The notes: generated by a model not told the origin, from the letters alone. Counted from the stretch's first letter, positions 1-7,281 are shown. The stretch is 27,582 nucleotides of DNA from Candidatus Izemoplasmatales bacterium (GCA_041649275.1 JBAZNL010000020.1:1-27582), one strand, 5' to 3'. Numbers and translations are program-made.

Positions 1-524
1 ACCTTGACGTTGTGGCGGCCGCGTTCGTCGATCCACTCGACGAATCCCCAGGAGAAGGCCGCCAGGCATTCGATCCTCTGCTCGTTGCCCGGATTCGGGA
101 AACTGACGAGGAAGGTGTTGATCTCGCGGTTCAGCTTGGCGTAGGTGCGGATGTCGGAATGGCGTGCCGAAAAGATCGACGCGGGGAAGCCGTACGCGAA
201 GAACGGGAAGTTCCGCTCGCGCATCAGCGGCGCGACGTCGACCGACTTCTCGTTCAGGCCGGGCATCATGTCGTCGACGGCGTCGTAGTATTTGGATTGG
301 GTGGTCTGGATGAACGCCGAGAGCGTCCGGTATCCCTTGGTCGGGAAGTCGGCGACGGTGGCCCGCATGAACGGGAATCCTTCCGACGTCTTCGCGTCGA
401 AGCCTTCGCCCTTGACGACCTCGAACCCGACGAGGTCGGGATGGGTGATCTCGCCGAAGACGACGGAGAGTTCGCCCTCCTCGCCGTTCAGTTCGAAGCG
501 GATGTCGAATTTGCCTTTTTCCAT
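1..524 (-). CDS. Unrecognised protein, 3' part cut by the left edge
   Basis: The reading frame starts at ATG 522-524 and runs without a stop off the left edge, giving 174 visible codons. An AAGGAAG ribosome site lies about 8 nt before the ATG, and an extended -10 promoter lies upstream. The visible protein begins MEKGKFDIRFELNGEEGEL and is soluble-looking, with no signal peptide, membrane segment or cysteine motif that I can see. It has several aromatic-rich stretches (for example FAYGFPASIFSARHSDIRTY) and ends in a Trp/Phe-rich segment near the edge. I do not recognise the family and assign no function. It lies just downstream of the copper operon on the same strand but has its own promoter, so a copper role is not implied. 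The gene call itself is well supported; the product is unknown. Confidence 0.75.
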   Translation of the reverse strand, partial: MEKGKFDIRFELNGEEGELSVVFGEITHPDLVGFEVVKGEGFDAKTSEGFPFMRATVADFPTKGYRTLSAFIQTTQSKYYDAVDDMMPGLNEKSVDVAPLMRERNFPFFAYGFPASIFSARHSDIRTYAKLNREINTFLVSFPNPGNEQRIECLAAFSWGFVEWIDERGRHNVK

Positions 525-582
525 GATGATGCACTTCCTTGCGCGATGCACGCCGGCGGGGATGACCCTGCGCCGGAAATAT

Positions 583-609
583 ATTATATCACAATTGATC
601 GGCTTTCAA
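583..609 (-). promoter_or_regulatory. Promoter of the left-edge gene
   Basis: On the minus strand the -10 is TATAAT (583-588), preceded by TG one base upstream (extended -10). A TTGAAA (604-609) lies 15 bp upstream as a possible -35; this spacing is short, so the extended -10 probably does most of the work. It lies about 59 bp before the ATG at 524, in an otherwise GC-rich sequence. Confidence 0.6.
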
Positions 610-642
610 CAGGAATCGTCGATGGAAGCGCTTGGATTCGGT

Positions 643-900
643 TTAGGCGATCTTTTCCATGAGATCCACGATCTCGGCGATCTTGATCTGGGCTTCGGGA
701 TCGAGCGTTTCACGGAGACATCCGTCGAGATGCGCGCGCAGCACGGTCGTGTTGGCGCGCTTGAGGATCGCGATCGCGGCGAGGATCTGGGTCGAGACGT
801 CGACGCAGTAGCGGTCCTGCTCGACCATCCGGACGATGCCTTCGATCTGGCCCTTCGCGGTGTTCAGCAGTCTGGTGACCTGTCTGTGGTCGGCGCGCAC
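643..900 (-). CDS. csoR: CsoR-family copper-sensing transcriptional repressor
   Basis: This 85-residue protein is a full-length member of the CsoR/FrmR (DUF156) family of all-helical metal or thiol sensors, which leave their operator when they bind ligand. The Cys-His-Cys copper(I) ligand set of CsoR is present as C32, H57 and C61, the last two in the motif HLDGC. This points to copper sensing rather than the formaldehyde or persulfide branches. The start is GTG 898-900, three bases after the copZ stop; the in-frame TGA just upstream excludes an earlier start, and GAGGG at the end of copZ is the ribosome site. It is the last gene of copA-copZ-csoR, so the repressor would autoregulate through the operator at 3385-3401. 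That regulatory wiring is inferred from family knowledge and operator position. Confidence 0.93.
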   Translation of the reverse strand: MRADHRQVTRLLNTAKGQIEGIVRMVEQDRYCVDVSTQILAAIAILKRANTTVLRAHLDGCLRETLDPEAQIKIAEIVDLMEKIA

Positions 901-903
901 GAT

Positions 904-1113
904 TCAGCCCTCGATCTTCTTCGGATCGTAGCCGGCCTTGCGGACGGCGGAAAGGAGGGCTTCGTCGGCGACGTTCTCGCATGTGACGGCGGCGGTGCCC
1001 CGACGGAGGTCGACGGCGGCGTCCTTCACGCCGGGAACGGCCTTCAGGGCGTTCTCGACGCGCATCTTGCAGTGCATGCAGCTCATGCCTTCGATGGTGA
1101 CGGTCTTCTTCAT
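904..1113 (-). CDS. copZ: Copper chaperone CopZ (heavy-metal-associated domain)
   Basis: The 69-residue protein is a single HMA domain of ferredoxin-like fold. The metal-binding loop GMSCMHC (residues 9-15) supplies C12 and C15, which bind Cu(I) and pass it to the ATPase. The length and the spacing between loop and C-terminus match CopZ. It starts at ATG 1111-1113, one base after the copA stop, with AAAGGA 7 nt upstream located inside the end of copA, so translation is probably coupled. csoR follows after a 3-nt gap in the same frame. A cytoplasmic Cu(I) shuttle between CopA and CsoR is the expected role for this family. Confidence 0.95.
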   Translation of the reverse strand: MKKTVTIEGMSCMHCKMRVENALKAVPGVKDAAVDLRRGTAAVTCENVADEALLSAVRKAGYDPKKIEG

Positions 1114-1114
1114 T

Positions 1115-3370
1115 TCATGATCCTTTCTTCCGGCTTCCGGCCGGATGGAATCTGCGGAGACGCAATGCGTTCAGGACGACGGAGACGGACGACAGGCTCA
1201 TCGCGAGCGAGCCGATCGTCGGATCGAGTCGGAGTCCGAACCAGGGGAAGAACACGCCGGCGGCGATCGGGATGCCGACGACGTTGTAGAAGAACGCCCA
1301 GAAGAGGTTCATCCTGACGTTTGCGATCGTGCGCCTTGAGAGTTCAACGGCGGTGACGGCGTCGTTCAGATCGCCGCGGACGAGGACGACGTCGGCCGCC
1401 TCGATCGCGACGTCGGTACCGGCCCCGATGGCGATCCCGACGTCCGCCTGGGTGAGGGCGATCGCATCGTTGATCCCGTCGCCCACCATCGCCACGACCT
1501 TGCCTTCGGACTGCAGGCGGCGGACGTGCTCCGCCTTCTGTTCGGGCATGACCTCGGCGATCGCGACGTCGACGCCGACTTCACGACGGACGGCCTCGGC
1601 GACGGCGCGATTGTCGCCGGTGAGCATCACCGTCTCGATGCCGAGGGCGCGGAAGCGCGAAACGGCTTCGGCGGACGTCGGTCGGACTTCGTCGGCGATC
1701 GCGAGCAATCCCAGGAGGACGCCGCCGCGGGCGACGTAGACGACCGTCTTTCCGTCGGCGGCGAGCGTTGTCGAAAGCGATGCGAAAGCGTCCGTATCGA
1801 TGCCGGCCGACCGCATCAGGGCGGCGTTGCCTGCGAGCGCAGGCGAACCGTCGACGACGGCGGTCACACCCAGGCCGGACTGCGCTTCGAACGCGACCGC
1901 GGCGGGAATCGGAAGTTCCTCGGCGGCCGCCAGAATCGCCCGTGCGAGCGGATGTTCGGAACGGTTCTCGAGCGCCGCGGCGACGGACCTGAGTTCGTTC
2001 TCGGTGACGACCGCGGCGGGGTGGACGGAACGGACCGACGGTTTTCCGAGGGTGAGGGTGCCGGTCTTGTCGAAGACGACGGTCCGGATCGCATGGGTGA
2101 TCTCGAGGCTTTCGGCGGAACGGATCAGGATGCCGTTTTCGGCGCCTTTGCCGGTGCCGACCATGATCGCGACCGGAGTCGCGAGGCCGAGGGCGCACGG
2201 GCAGGAGATCACGAGCACGGTGATGCCGATCGAGAGCGCGAACGAGAAAGTCGCCCCGGCGATCATCCAGACGGCGAACGCGGCGACGGCGATCGCGATC
2301 ACGACCGGGACGAAGATGCCGCTGATGCGGTCCGCGAGTTTCGCGATCGGGGCCTTCGAGGAGGCGGCCTCCTCGACGAGACGGATGATCCGCGAGAGCG
2401 TGGTCTCCTCGCCGACCTTCTCGGCGCGCATCACGAAGGCGCCGGTGGCGTTGACGGTGGCGGCCACGACGCGATCGCCCGGATTCTTTTCGACGGGCAT
2501 CGATTCGCCGGTGACCGCCGCTTCGTCGACGGCGGAGGAGCCGTCGACGATCGTGCCGTCGGCGGGAATCCGCGCCCCCGGCTTGACGACGACGAGGTCG
2601 CCATGGCGGAGCGTTTCGACGGAAACGACGGTCTCGACGCCGTTTTCGAGGAGGATCGCCGTCTTCGGAGCGAGGTCGACGAGCTTGGCGATCGCCGCTC
2701 CGGTCTTCTTCTTCGAGATCGTCTCGAGGTACTTTCCGACGGTGACGAGCGTGAGGATCGCGCCTGCGGCTTCGAAATAGAGGTCCATCGCCCAGGCGTG
2801 GGCGCCCATGGCGTCGCCGGCGGCGCTCGAAAGTCCGATCCGGACGATGGCGTAGACGCCGTAGAGGAGCGCCGCGCCGGCGCCGACCGCGATCAGGGAA
2901 TCCATGTTGGGTGCGCGTTTCCAGAGGCGCTTCAATCCATGAGTGAAGTAATGAAGGTTGATCCCGGCGATCGCGAACGCCAGGACGCCCTGAACGAGCG
3001 ACAGGACGAAGGGATGGGTCGACGCGCTCAGCCAGGTCCATTGCGGCAAGCCGAGCATCGCGCCCATCGAGACGTAGAGGAGCGGAACGAAGAGGACGAC
3101 CGAGGCGATCAGGCGACGTTTCATCGCAAACGTCGCATCGGCGACCGCCTTGGGGGAGGCGGTGCCTTCCGCGGCGCCGTATCCGCCCTCGGCGACGGCC
3201 TTGACGATCGTTTCGGCGCTCGTCACGCGTTCGTCGTAATCCACCACCATCGTATTGGCGAGCAGCGAGACCGAGACGTCGCGAACGCCATCGATGGCAG
3301 CGACGGACTTGTTCACATGCGCCTCGCAGGCGGCGCAGGTCATGCCCGTAATCGTGTACTTCTTGCGCAT
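1115..3370 (-). CDS. copA: Copper-exporting P1B-type ATPase CopA
   Basis: The 751-residue protein pumps Cu(I) out of the cytoplasm at the cost of ATP. One N-terminal HMA domain carries GMTCAAC (residues 9-15). The membrane metal site is CPC (390-392), with Y695-N696 and M724/S728 in the last two membrane helices, the P1B-1 (Cu+) signature. The actuator TGES (287-290), the phosphorylated D434 in DKTGT, the HP dipeptide of the nucleotide domain (473-474), TGDN (584-587) and GDGIND (630-635) are all present, so the pump looks intact. After GDGINDA the usual Pro is Ile. The start at ATG 3368-3370 is preceded by GGAGGG at a good distance. It is the first gene of copA-copZ-csoR, with promoter and operator just upstream. 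Confidence 0.97.
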   Translation of the reverse strand: MRKKYTITGMTCAACEAHVNKSVAAIDGVRDVSVSLLANTMVVDYDERVTSAETIVKAVAEGGYGAAEGTASPKAVADATFAMKRRLIASVVLFVPLLYVSMGAMLGLPQWTWLSASTHPFVLSLVQGVLAFAIAGINLHYFTHGLKRLWKRAPNMDSLIAVGAGAALLYGVYAIVRIGLSSAAGDAMGAHAWAMDLYFEAAGAILTLVTVGKYLETISKKKTGAAIAKLVDLAPKTAILLENGVETVVSVETLRHGDLVVVKPGARIPADGTIVDGSSAVDEAAVTGESMPVEKNPGDRVVAATVNATGAFVMRAEKVGEETTLSRIIRLVEEAASSKAPIAKLADRISGIFVPVVIAIAVAAFAVWMIAGATFSFALSIGITVLVISCPCALGLATPVAIMVGTGKGAENGILIRSAESLEITHAIRTVVFDKTGTLTLGKPSVRSVHPAAVVTENELRSVAAALENRSEHPLARAILAAAEELPIPAAVAFEAQSGLGVTAVVDGSPALAGNAALMRSAGIDTDAFASLSTTLAADGKTVVYVARGGVLLGLLAIADEVRPTSAEAVSRFRALGIETVMLTGDNRAVAEAVRREVGVDVAIAEVMPEQKAEHVRRLQSEGKVVAMVGDGINDAIALTQADVGIAIGAGTDVAIEAADVVLVRGDLNDAVTAVELSRRTIANVRMNLFWAFFYNVVGIPIAAGVFFPWFGLRLDPTIGSLAMSLSSVSVVLNALRLRRFHPAGSRKKGS

Positions 3371-3384
3371 GTCGGTCCCTCCAT

Positions 3385-3401
3385 ATACCCCCCCGGGGTA
3401 T
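3385..3401. promoter_or_regulatory. CsoR operator of the copper operon
   Basis: ATACCCC-CCC-GGGGTAT is a perfect 7-bp inverted repeat with a 3-bp centre. It closely resembles the known copper CsoR boxes of Bacillota (TACCC...GGGTA type). It lies just downstream of the copA -10 (3410-3415), covering the likely transcription start, where a bound repressor would block initiation. The operon encodes its own CsoR. Confidence 0.88.
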
Positions 3402-3409
3402 CTGAAATC

Positions 3410-3438
3410 ATTCTAGCACAATTCCCGCAGGGATTCAA
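3410..3438 (-). promoter_or_regulatory. Promoter of copA-copZ-csoR
   Basis: On the minus strand the -35 is TTGAAT (3433-3438), the spacer is 17 bp, and the -10 is TAGAAT (3410-3415) with an upstream TG giving an extended -10. The CsoR operator begins 8 bp downstream of the -10. Confidence 0.85.
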
Positions 3439-3451
3439 GCGATCCGCCCGG

Positions 3452-3480
3452 AAAAAAGAAAACGACCCCGAAGGGTCGCC
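3452..3480 (-). terminator. Intrinsic terminator after the aldo/keto reductase gene
   Basis: CGACCC-TTCG-GGGTCG on the minus strand (stem arms 3463-3468 and 3473-3478) is followed by TTTTCTTTTTT. It starts a few bases after the stop at 3484 and separates this gene from the copA promoter. Confidence 0.9.
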
Positions 3481-3483
3481 TTG

Positions 3484-4317
3484 TCAGCCGCGCCAGGGCG
3501 GCAGGACGATGTTCTCCATCTCCGCGAGATCGAAGGCGGCGATGTCGAAGCCGAAGACGTCGAAGTTGTTTCTGATGCGTTCGGGCGTGACCGACTTCGG
3601 CAGGGGCAGAAAGCCGCGCTGGAGACTCCAGCGGATCGCCAGCTGGGCGACCGAGACGCCGTACTTCGCGGCGATTTCGTGCAGTTTGGGAATTTCGAAG
3701 AGGCGTCCGGTCGCAAGCGGTGAATACGCCTCGGTCAGAATCCCGAGGGCTTGGGAGAAGTCGACGGTCGGCTTCTGCGTGTCGCCCGGGCAGAGGAAGA
3801 TCTGGTTGGCGTGCGGAGCGACGCCGGTCGCGTCGATGATCGGTTTCAGATGTTCCGGGCGGAAGTTCGAGACGCCGATCGAACGGATGCGGCCGTCCCG
3901 ATAGAGTTTGACGAACGCCTTCCAGGTCTCGACGTTGTCGGCCGTGTACTCGAGGCCGTCGGAATGGATGTGCCATGGCTTCGGGGCGTGAATCAGGTAG
4001 AGGTCGAGGTCGCCGACGCCGAGCCGGGCGACGGTTCCTTCGTATTCGTCGAGGGTGGTCTGGTAGCCCTTCAGTTCCGCCTTGAGCTTCGAGGTGACGA
4101 AGATCTCGGCGCGCGGGATGCCGGAGTCGCGGATCGCGGCGCCGACCGATTCCTCGTTGCCGTAGGCGGCGGCGGTGTCGATGTGGCGGTAGCCGGCCGC
4201 GAGCGCTCCGCGGGTGGCCTCGTAGGCCTTCGCGCCGTTCGGAATCTGCCAGGTGCCGAAGCCGACCGACGGGATCCGGATGCCGTTTGCGAGGACGTAT
4301 TCGTGTTTCGGATTCAT
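3484..4317 (-). CDS. Aldo/keto reductase
   Basis: The 277-residue protein is a full-length (alpha/beta)8 aldo/keto reductase, an NAD(P)H-dependent reductase of aldehydes and ketones. The catalytic tetrad is visible as D47, Y52 (AAAYGNE), K77 (VTSKL) and H110 (LYLIHAP). Further family landmarks are GFGTW near the N-terminus, IGVSNF in the middle, and the C-terminal cofactor segment beginning LPKSVTPERIRNN. It resembles the short 2,5-diketogluconate reductase-like group, but the substrate cannot be read from sequence. The start ATG 4315-4317 has AAGGAGG 6 nt upstream. It is a single-gene unit with its own -10 and terminator. The canonical TIM-barrel residues make the family call very safe. Confidence 0.94.
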   Translation of the reverse strand: MNPKHEYVLANGIRIPSVGFGTWQIPNGAKAYEATRGALAAGYRHIDTAAAYGNEESVGAAIRDSGIPRAEIFVTSKLKAELKGYQTTLDEYEGTVARLGVGDLDLYLIHAPKPWHIHSDGLEYTADNVETWKAFVKLYRDGRIRSIGVSNFRPEHLKPIIDATGVAPHANQIFLCPGDTQKPTVDFSQALGILTEAYSPLATGRLFEIPKLHEIAAKYGVSVAQLAIRWSLQRGFLPLPKSVTPERIRNNFDVFGFDIAAFDLAEMENIVLPPWRG

Positions 4318-4347
4318 GGGTTGCCTCCTTGGATGGATGTCGTATTC

Positions 4348-4353
4348 ATTGTA
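4348..4353 (-). promoter_or_regulatory. -10 element of the aldo/keto reductase gene
   Basis: TACAAT on the minus strand is preceded by TGG, giving an extended -10. No good -35 is seen at the usual distance. It lies 31 bp upstream of the ATG at 4317. Confidence 0.55.
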
Positions 4354-4385
4354 CCACGAAAGCGGCCGTCATCGGGGCGATTCGC

Positions 4386-5171
4386 TCAGCGGTGCGCGGC
4401 GGCCGTGGTCGTTTTCCGCCGCCGCAGGGCGCGGGCGATCGGACCGGCGTAGATGCCGGCGAAGAACACGAGGAAGATGAGGATGTAGAACAGGAAGTAG
4501 TTCTTGTCGGTTCCGAACGGCAGGGCGTTCTCCATCAGATACATGTAGTTCGCGCCGCTGTCGGGGTAGAAGACGAGGTTGGCGAGGGTCGCCCAGCCCA
4601 TCAGGACGAGGATGCCGGCGATCACGCGCCACGCGTCCCGGAGTTCCAGCCGATGCCGGCCGGCGGCGAATTCGTAGATCGGAATCAGGATCAGAAGAGT
4701 ATGCGCAGACATTCCCTCGAGCGCGAACATCGTCAGGAAGCGGTTGTCGAAATAGTCGCCGAGGATGACCGTGATCACGCCGCCCATGATCGAGAGGACG
4801 TAGACCGGGGTCTTGATCGCCTTCCAGTCGAACACGATCGTGAGCGGCAGAAGGAACGTCAGGACGGTGCACATGTGGAACGGAAACGCCTGCGTCCAGG
4901 GGACTTCGACGCCGATCGAGGCGCGGACCGTCTGGTGAACGAGGCGGAACGCGAAGAGCGAAATCGCGAAGATCGTGACGAACGTCCGTTCGGCCTTCGG
5001 ACGCTTGCGGAAATAGAAAGATCCCAGCACCGCCGCGAGAACGACGAAGCCGATCCAGAGGAAGTGACGCCAGCCGAAGGCGCCTTCGCCGAGACCGTCG
5101 CTATAGGACGTCGGTCCCGATCCACCGTCGAACGCATAGGTGAAGAATCGGATGAGAAATTCCCTGAGCAT
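4386..5171 (-). CDS. TIGR02206-type integral membrane protein (YwaF/TMEM164-like)
   Basis: The 261-residue protein has about seven hydrophobic segments separated by short loops. They lie roughly at residues 37-54, 65-77, 98-113, 122-135, 153-166, 184-203 and 227-245, and the end is positively charged (RALRRRKTTT). The motif AFPFHMCTVLTF before the third segment resembles the conserved His/Cys motif of the YwaF/TIGR02206 family, whose biochemical role is not established. The start ATG 5169-5171 has AGGAGGG 7 nt upstream, and an extended -10 precedes it. The aldo/keto reductase gene follows on the same strand after 68 nt but has its own promoter. The call of a multi-pass membrane protein is firm; the family name is by recognition only. 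Confidence 0.75.
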   Translation of the reverse strand: MLREFLIRFFTYAFDGGSGPTSYSDGLGEGAFGWRHFLWIGFVVLAAVLGSFYFRKRPKAERTFVTIFAISLFAFRLVHQTVRASIGVEVPWTQAFPFHMCTVLTFLLPLTIVFDWKAIKTPVYVLSIMGGVITVILGDYFDNRFLTMFALEGMSAHTLLILIPIYEFAAGRHRLELRDAWRVIAGILVLMGWATLANLVFYPDSGANYMYLMENALPFGTDKNYFLFYILIFLVFFAGIYAGPIARALRRRKTTTAAAHR

Positions 5172-5206
5172 GAAGCATCCCTCCTGTCGATAACCAACCG
5201 AATGAT

Positions 5207-5212
5207 ATTATA
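5207..5212 (-). promoter_or_regulatory. -10 element of the TIGR02206-type gene
   Basis: TATAAT on the minus strand with TGA just before it (extended -10). No convincing -35 is visible. It lies 35 bp upstream of the ATG, back to back with the plus-strand promoter at 5247-5275. Confidence 0.65.
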
Positions 5213-5246
5213 TCACGCCATCCCGAGGGAACGTCGGGCGATTTCC

Positions 5247-5275
5247 TTGAAAACATCACAAGAACGCGGTATAAT
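5247..5275 (+). promoter_or_regulatory. Promoter of the iron alcohol dehydrogenase gene
   Basis: TTGAAA (5247-5252), a 17-bp spacer and a perfect TATAAT (5270-5275). The ATG at 5275-5277 overlaps the -10 and so cannot be the start codon; translation begins at 5304. Confidence 0.88.
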
Positions 5276-5303
5276 GAACAGACAACAGGAAAGGCGTGAT
5301 CGC

Positions 5304-6515
5304 ATGACTGCACTCTACCGGCTCTGGTGCCGCACCTACCAGGCGGCGTTCCGACTGGCATGGCCGTTCATCGACCTGCGCGAGCCGACGCTTCTCTCCG
5401 GCCCGGGCGCCATCCAGAAACTGCCCGAAATCATCTTCTCTTCCGGAATCGACCGGGTTCTCCTGGTGACCGACACCGGACTCGTCAAGGCCGGACTCGT
5501 CGACCCCCTCGTCGAGCGCATGACGCGCCAGGGAATCGCCGTCGACGTCTATGACGGCACCGTCCCGAACCCCACGGTCGACAACGTCGAAGCCGCCCTT
5601 TCCCGCTATCAGGCGTTCAGCGCGAAGGCGCTCGTCGCCCTTGGCGGCGGGTCCGCGATGGACGTCGCCAAGGCCGTCGGCGCCCGCGTCGCCAACCCCC
5701 GAAAGTCGGTGAAGTCGATGCGCGGCGTCCTCAAGGTCCGTCGTCCGATCCCGCCCCTCTATGCGATCCCGACGACCGCCGGAACCGGCAGTGAGGCGAC
5801 CCTCGCCGCCGTCGTCACCGACCCTTCGGATAAGTCCAAGTTCGCGATCAACGATCCGGTCCTCGTCCCCGCGATGGCCGTCCTCGACCCGCGTCTGACC
5901 GTCTCGCTGCCTCCGCACGTCACCGCCGCGACGGGAATCGACGCCCTCACCCACGCCGTCGAGGCGTACATCGGGTCGTCGAACACGGCGCGGACCAGGC
6001 GTTATGCCAGGGAGGCCGTCCGGCTCGTCTTCGGAAACCTCAAGCGCGCCTGCGCGGACGGATCCGATATCATCGCACGCGGCCACATGCAGCGCGCCGC
6101 CTACGTCGCCGGGCTCGCCTTCACCCGCGCCTATGTCGGCAACGTCCATGCGATCGCCCATACGCTCGGCGGCTTCGCGAATGTCCCGCACGGGCTCGCC
6201 AACGCCGTCGTCCTGCCCTACGTCCTCGATTTCTACGGCGATCGCGCCGCCCGACGGCTTTCCGAACTGGCCGTCGAGGCGGGCGTCGCCGACGCCGCGT
6301 CCTCCGTCCGCGAGAACGCGAACCGCTTCGTCCAGGCGATCCGCGCCCTGAACGAAAGCGTCGGGATTCCCGTCCGGTTCGCCCCCGGAACCTTCCTTGC
6401 GGAAGACCTCGACGCGATGGTCGCCCACGCGATGCGCGAGGCCAATCCGCTCTATCCGGTCCCCATCATCATGGACGCGGCCGCCTTCCGCTCCATCTAC
6501 GAGAAGATCCAATGA
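5304..6515 (+). CDS. Iron-containing (group III) alcohol dehydrogenase
   Basis: The 403-residue protein belongs to the Fe-dependent ADH family, which interconverts alcohols and aldehydes with NAD(P). The nucleotide-binding motif GGGSAMD (residues 114-120) and PTTAGTGSEAT (156-166) are present. The metal ligands are visible as D213 and H217 (DALTHAVE), H282 (VHAIAHTLGG) and H296 (VPHG). The full-length dehydroquinate synthase-like fold is present. The start at 5304 is chosen because it follows AGGAAAGG and lies downstream of the promoter; earlier in-frame ATGs are upstream of or inside the -10. It is a single-gene unit ending at a strong terminator. Substrate is unknown; ethanol or butanol formation from aldehydes is a reasonable guess in a fermenter. 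About 20 extra N-terminal residues precede the usual LLSGPGA start of the fold. Confidence 0.94.
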   Translation: MTALYRLWCRTYQAAFRLAWPFIDLREPTLLSGPGAIQKLPEIIFSSGIDRVLLVTDTGLVKAGLVDPLVERMTRQGIAVDVYDGTVPNPTVDNVEAALSRYQAFSAKALVALGGGSAMDVAKAVGARVANPRKSVKSMRGVLKVRRPIPPLYAIPTTAGTGSEATLAAVVTDPSDKSKFAINDPVLVPAMAVLDPRLTVSLPPHVTAATGIDALTHAVEAYIGSSNTARTRRYAREAVRLVFGNLKRACADGSDIIARGHMQRAAYVAGLAFTRAYVGNVHAIAHTLGGFANVPHGLANAVVLPYVLDFYGDRAARRLSELAVEAGVADAASSVRENANRFVQAIRALNESVGIPVRFAPGTFLAEDLDAMVAHAMREANPLYPVPIIMDAAAFRSIYEKIQ

Positions 6516-6520
6516 ACGCG

Positions 6521-6550
6521 AAAGCGCCGGTCGCCCGGCGCTTTCTTCGT
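6521..6550. terminator. Terminator between the alcohol dehydrogenase and mscL genes
   Basis: A perfect 10-bp stem AAAGCGCCGG / CCGGCGCTTT (6521-6530, 6535-6544) with a TCGC loop, followed on the plus strand by CTTCGTT. It lies between two convergent genes and probably serves both, though neither side has a long T run. Confidence 0.82.
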
Positions 6551-6562
6551 TGATTGGAGATC

Positions 6563-6955
6563 TTACTCTTTCTCGACCTTGGCGGCGATGACCTTCTTCG
6601 CGTCGTCGAGCTTGCCCTTGAGGCCGTTGATCACCTTGAGGGCGAGAAAGATCGCCAGGGCGATGATCAGGAAGTCGATGATCGACTGGATGAAGTTGCC
6701 GTAGGTCAGGAGCACGGCGTCCTCCGACAGCACGTAGATGCCGTTGACGGCGTCCCAGGTGCGCGTCCCGCGCATCACCCAGACCCATTCGGTGACGTCC
6801 TTCGACCCGATCAGGCTGATCAGGGGCATGATGATGTCCTTGACGAGCGAGGAGATGATCTTGTTGAAGGCGGTGCCGATGACGATGCCGACGGCGAGGT
6901 CGAGGGCGTTGCCCTTGGCAATGAACGCCCTGAATTCCTTGAAGAACTTCTTCAT
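6563..6955 (-). CDS. mscL: Large-conductance mechanosensitive channel MscL
   Basis: The 130-residue protein matches MscL in length and order. It has an N-terminal amphipathic helix (MKKFFKEFRAFIAKGNALD) and the pore-lining first membrane helix (LAVGIVIGTAFNKIISSLV). A periplasmic loop of about 45 residues follows, then a second membrane helix (IDFLIIALAIFLALKVI) and a charged C-terminal helix. The channel opens under membrane tension to release solutes on hypo-osmotic shock. The start at 6955 has AGGAGG 6 nt upstream, and a near-consensus promoter precedes it. The extracellular loop is somewhat longer than in some homologues. Confidence 0.96.
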   Translation of the reverse strand: MKKFFKEFRAFIAKGNALDLAVGIVIGTAFNKIISSLVKDIIMPLISLIGSKDVTEWVWVMRGTRTWDAVNGIYVLSEDAVLLTYGNFIQSIIDFLIIALAIFLALKVINGLKGKLDDAKKVIAAKVEKE

Positions 6956-6983
6956 GTGTACCTCCTATGGTGGATTTGATTCT

Positions 6984-7012
6984 ATTCTATGCCAATAGCG
7001 TCCGCTTTTCAA
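6984..7012 (-). promoter_or_regulatory. Promoter of mscL
   Basis: On the minus strand: TTGAAA (7007-7012), a 17-bp spacer, and TAGAAT (6984-6989). It lies about 30 bp before the ATG. Confidence 0.85.
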
Positions 7013-7037
7013 GCGAAGCCGCCAAAACGGCACTCAA

Positions 7038-7075
7038 CGGAAAGGAAAACGACGAAGCCGCGAGGCCTCGTCGTT
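7038..7075 (-). terminator. Terminator after the rubredoxin gene
   Basis: A 12-bp stem (arms 7048-7059 and 7064-7075, one G-T pair) with a 4-nt loop, followed on the minus strand by TTCCTTTCC. It begins 12 nt after the stop codon. Confidence 0.85.
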
Positions 7076-7086
7076 CTGTTGTCGGA

Positions 7087-7254
7087 TCAGTTGATCGGGC
7101 TGAAGTTCTCCTTGCCGAGACCGCAGTCCGGGCAGACCCAGTCTTCCGGGAGTTCCTCGAAGGTCGTTCCCGGGTTGATGCCCGTGGTCGGATCGCCGAT
7201 CGCGGGATCGTACACGTAACCGCAGACACATTCCCATCTTTGCGCTTTGCTCAT
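7087..7254 (-). CDS. Rubredoxin
   Basis: This 55-residue protein is a one-iron electron carrier. The second metal loop CPDCGLGKENF (residues 41-51) and the core GINPGTTFEELPEDW are classic rubredoxin. The first loop reads WECVCGYVYD, that is C9-x-C11-G, where the usual pattern is CxxCG, so one residue seems to be missing between the two cysteines. The start ATG 7252-7254 has AGGAGGA upstream, and the promoter at 7319-7348 and the terminator make it a single-gene unit. In anaerobes rubredoxin commonly reduces oxygen- or peroxide-scavenging enzymes; no such partner is in this window. Confidence 0.94.
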   Translation of the reverse strand: MSKAQRWECVCGYVYDPAIGDPTTGINPGTTFEELPEDWVCPDCGLGKENFSPIN

Positions 7255-7281
7255 ACAGATCATTCCTCCTCGGTTCGATTT

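Noticed and set aside
600..642. Terminator after csoR
   Set aside because: AAGCGCTT near 627-634 is a short palindrome without a GC-rich stem or T run; I see no intrinsic terminator there.
1115..1117. Mycoplasma-type genetic code with TGA read as Trp
   Set aside because: TGA ends many clear genes at the family-typical length (copA, hppA, anion permease, EEP, alpha and beta subunits), and Trp is encoded by TGG throughout.
5275..5303. Earlier in-frame ATG for the iron alcohol dehydrogenase
   Set aside because: The ATG at 5275-5277 overlaps the -10 hexamer, so it lies upstream of the transcript start; 5304 has a proper ribosome site.
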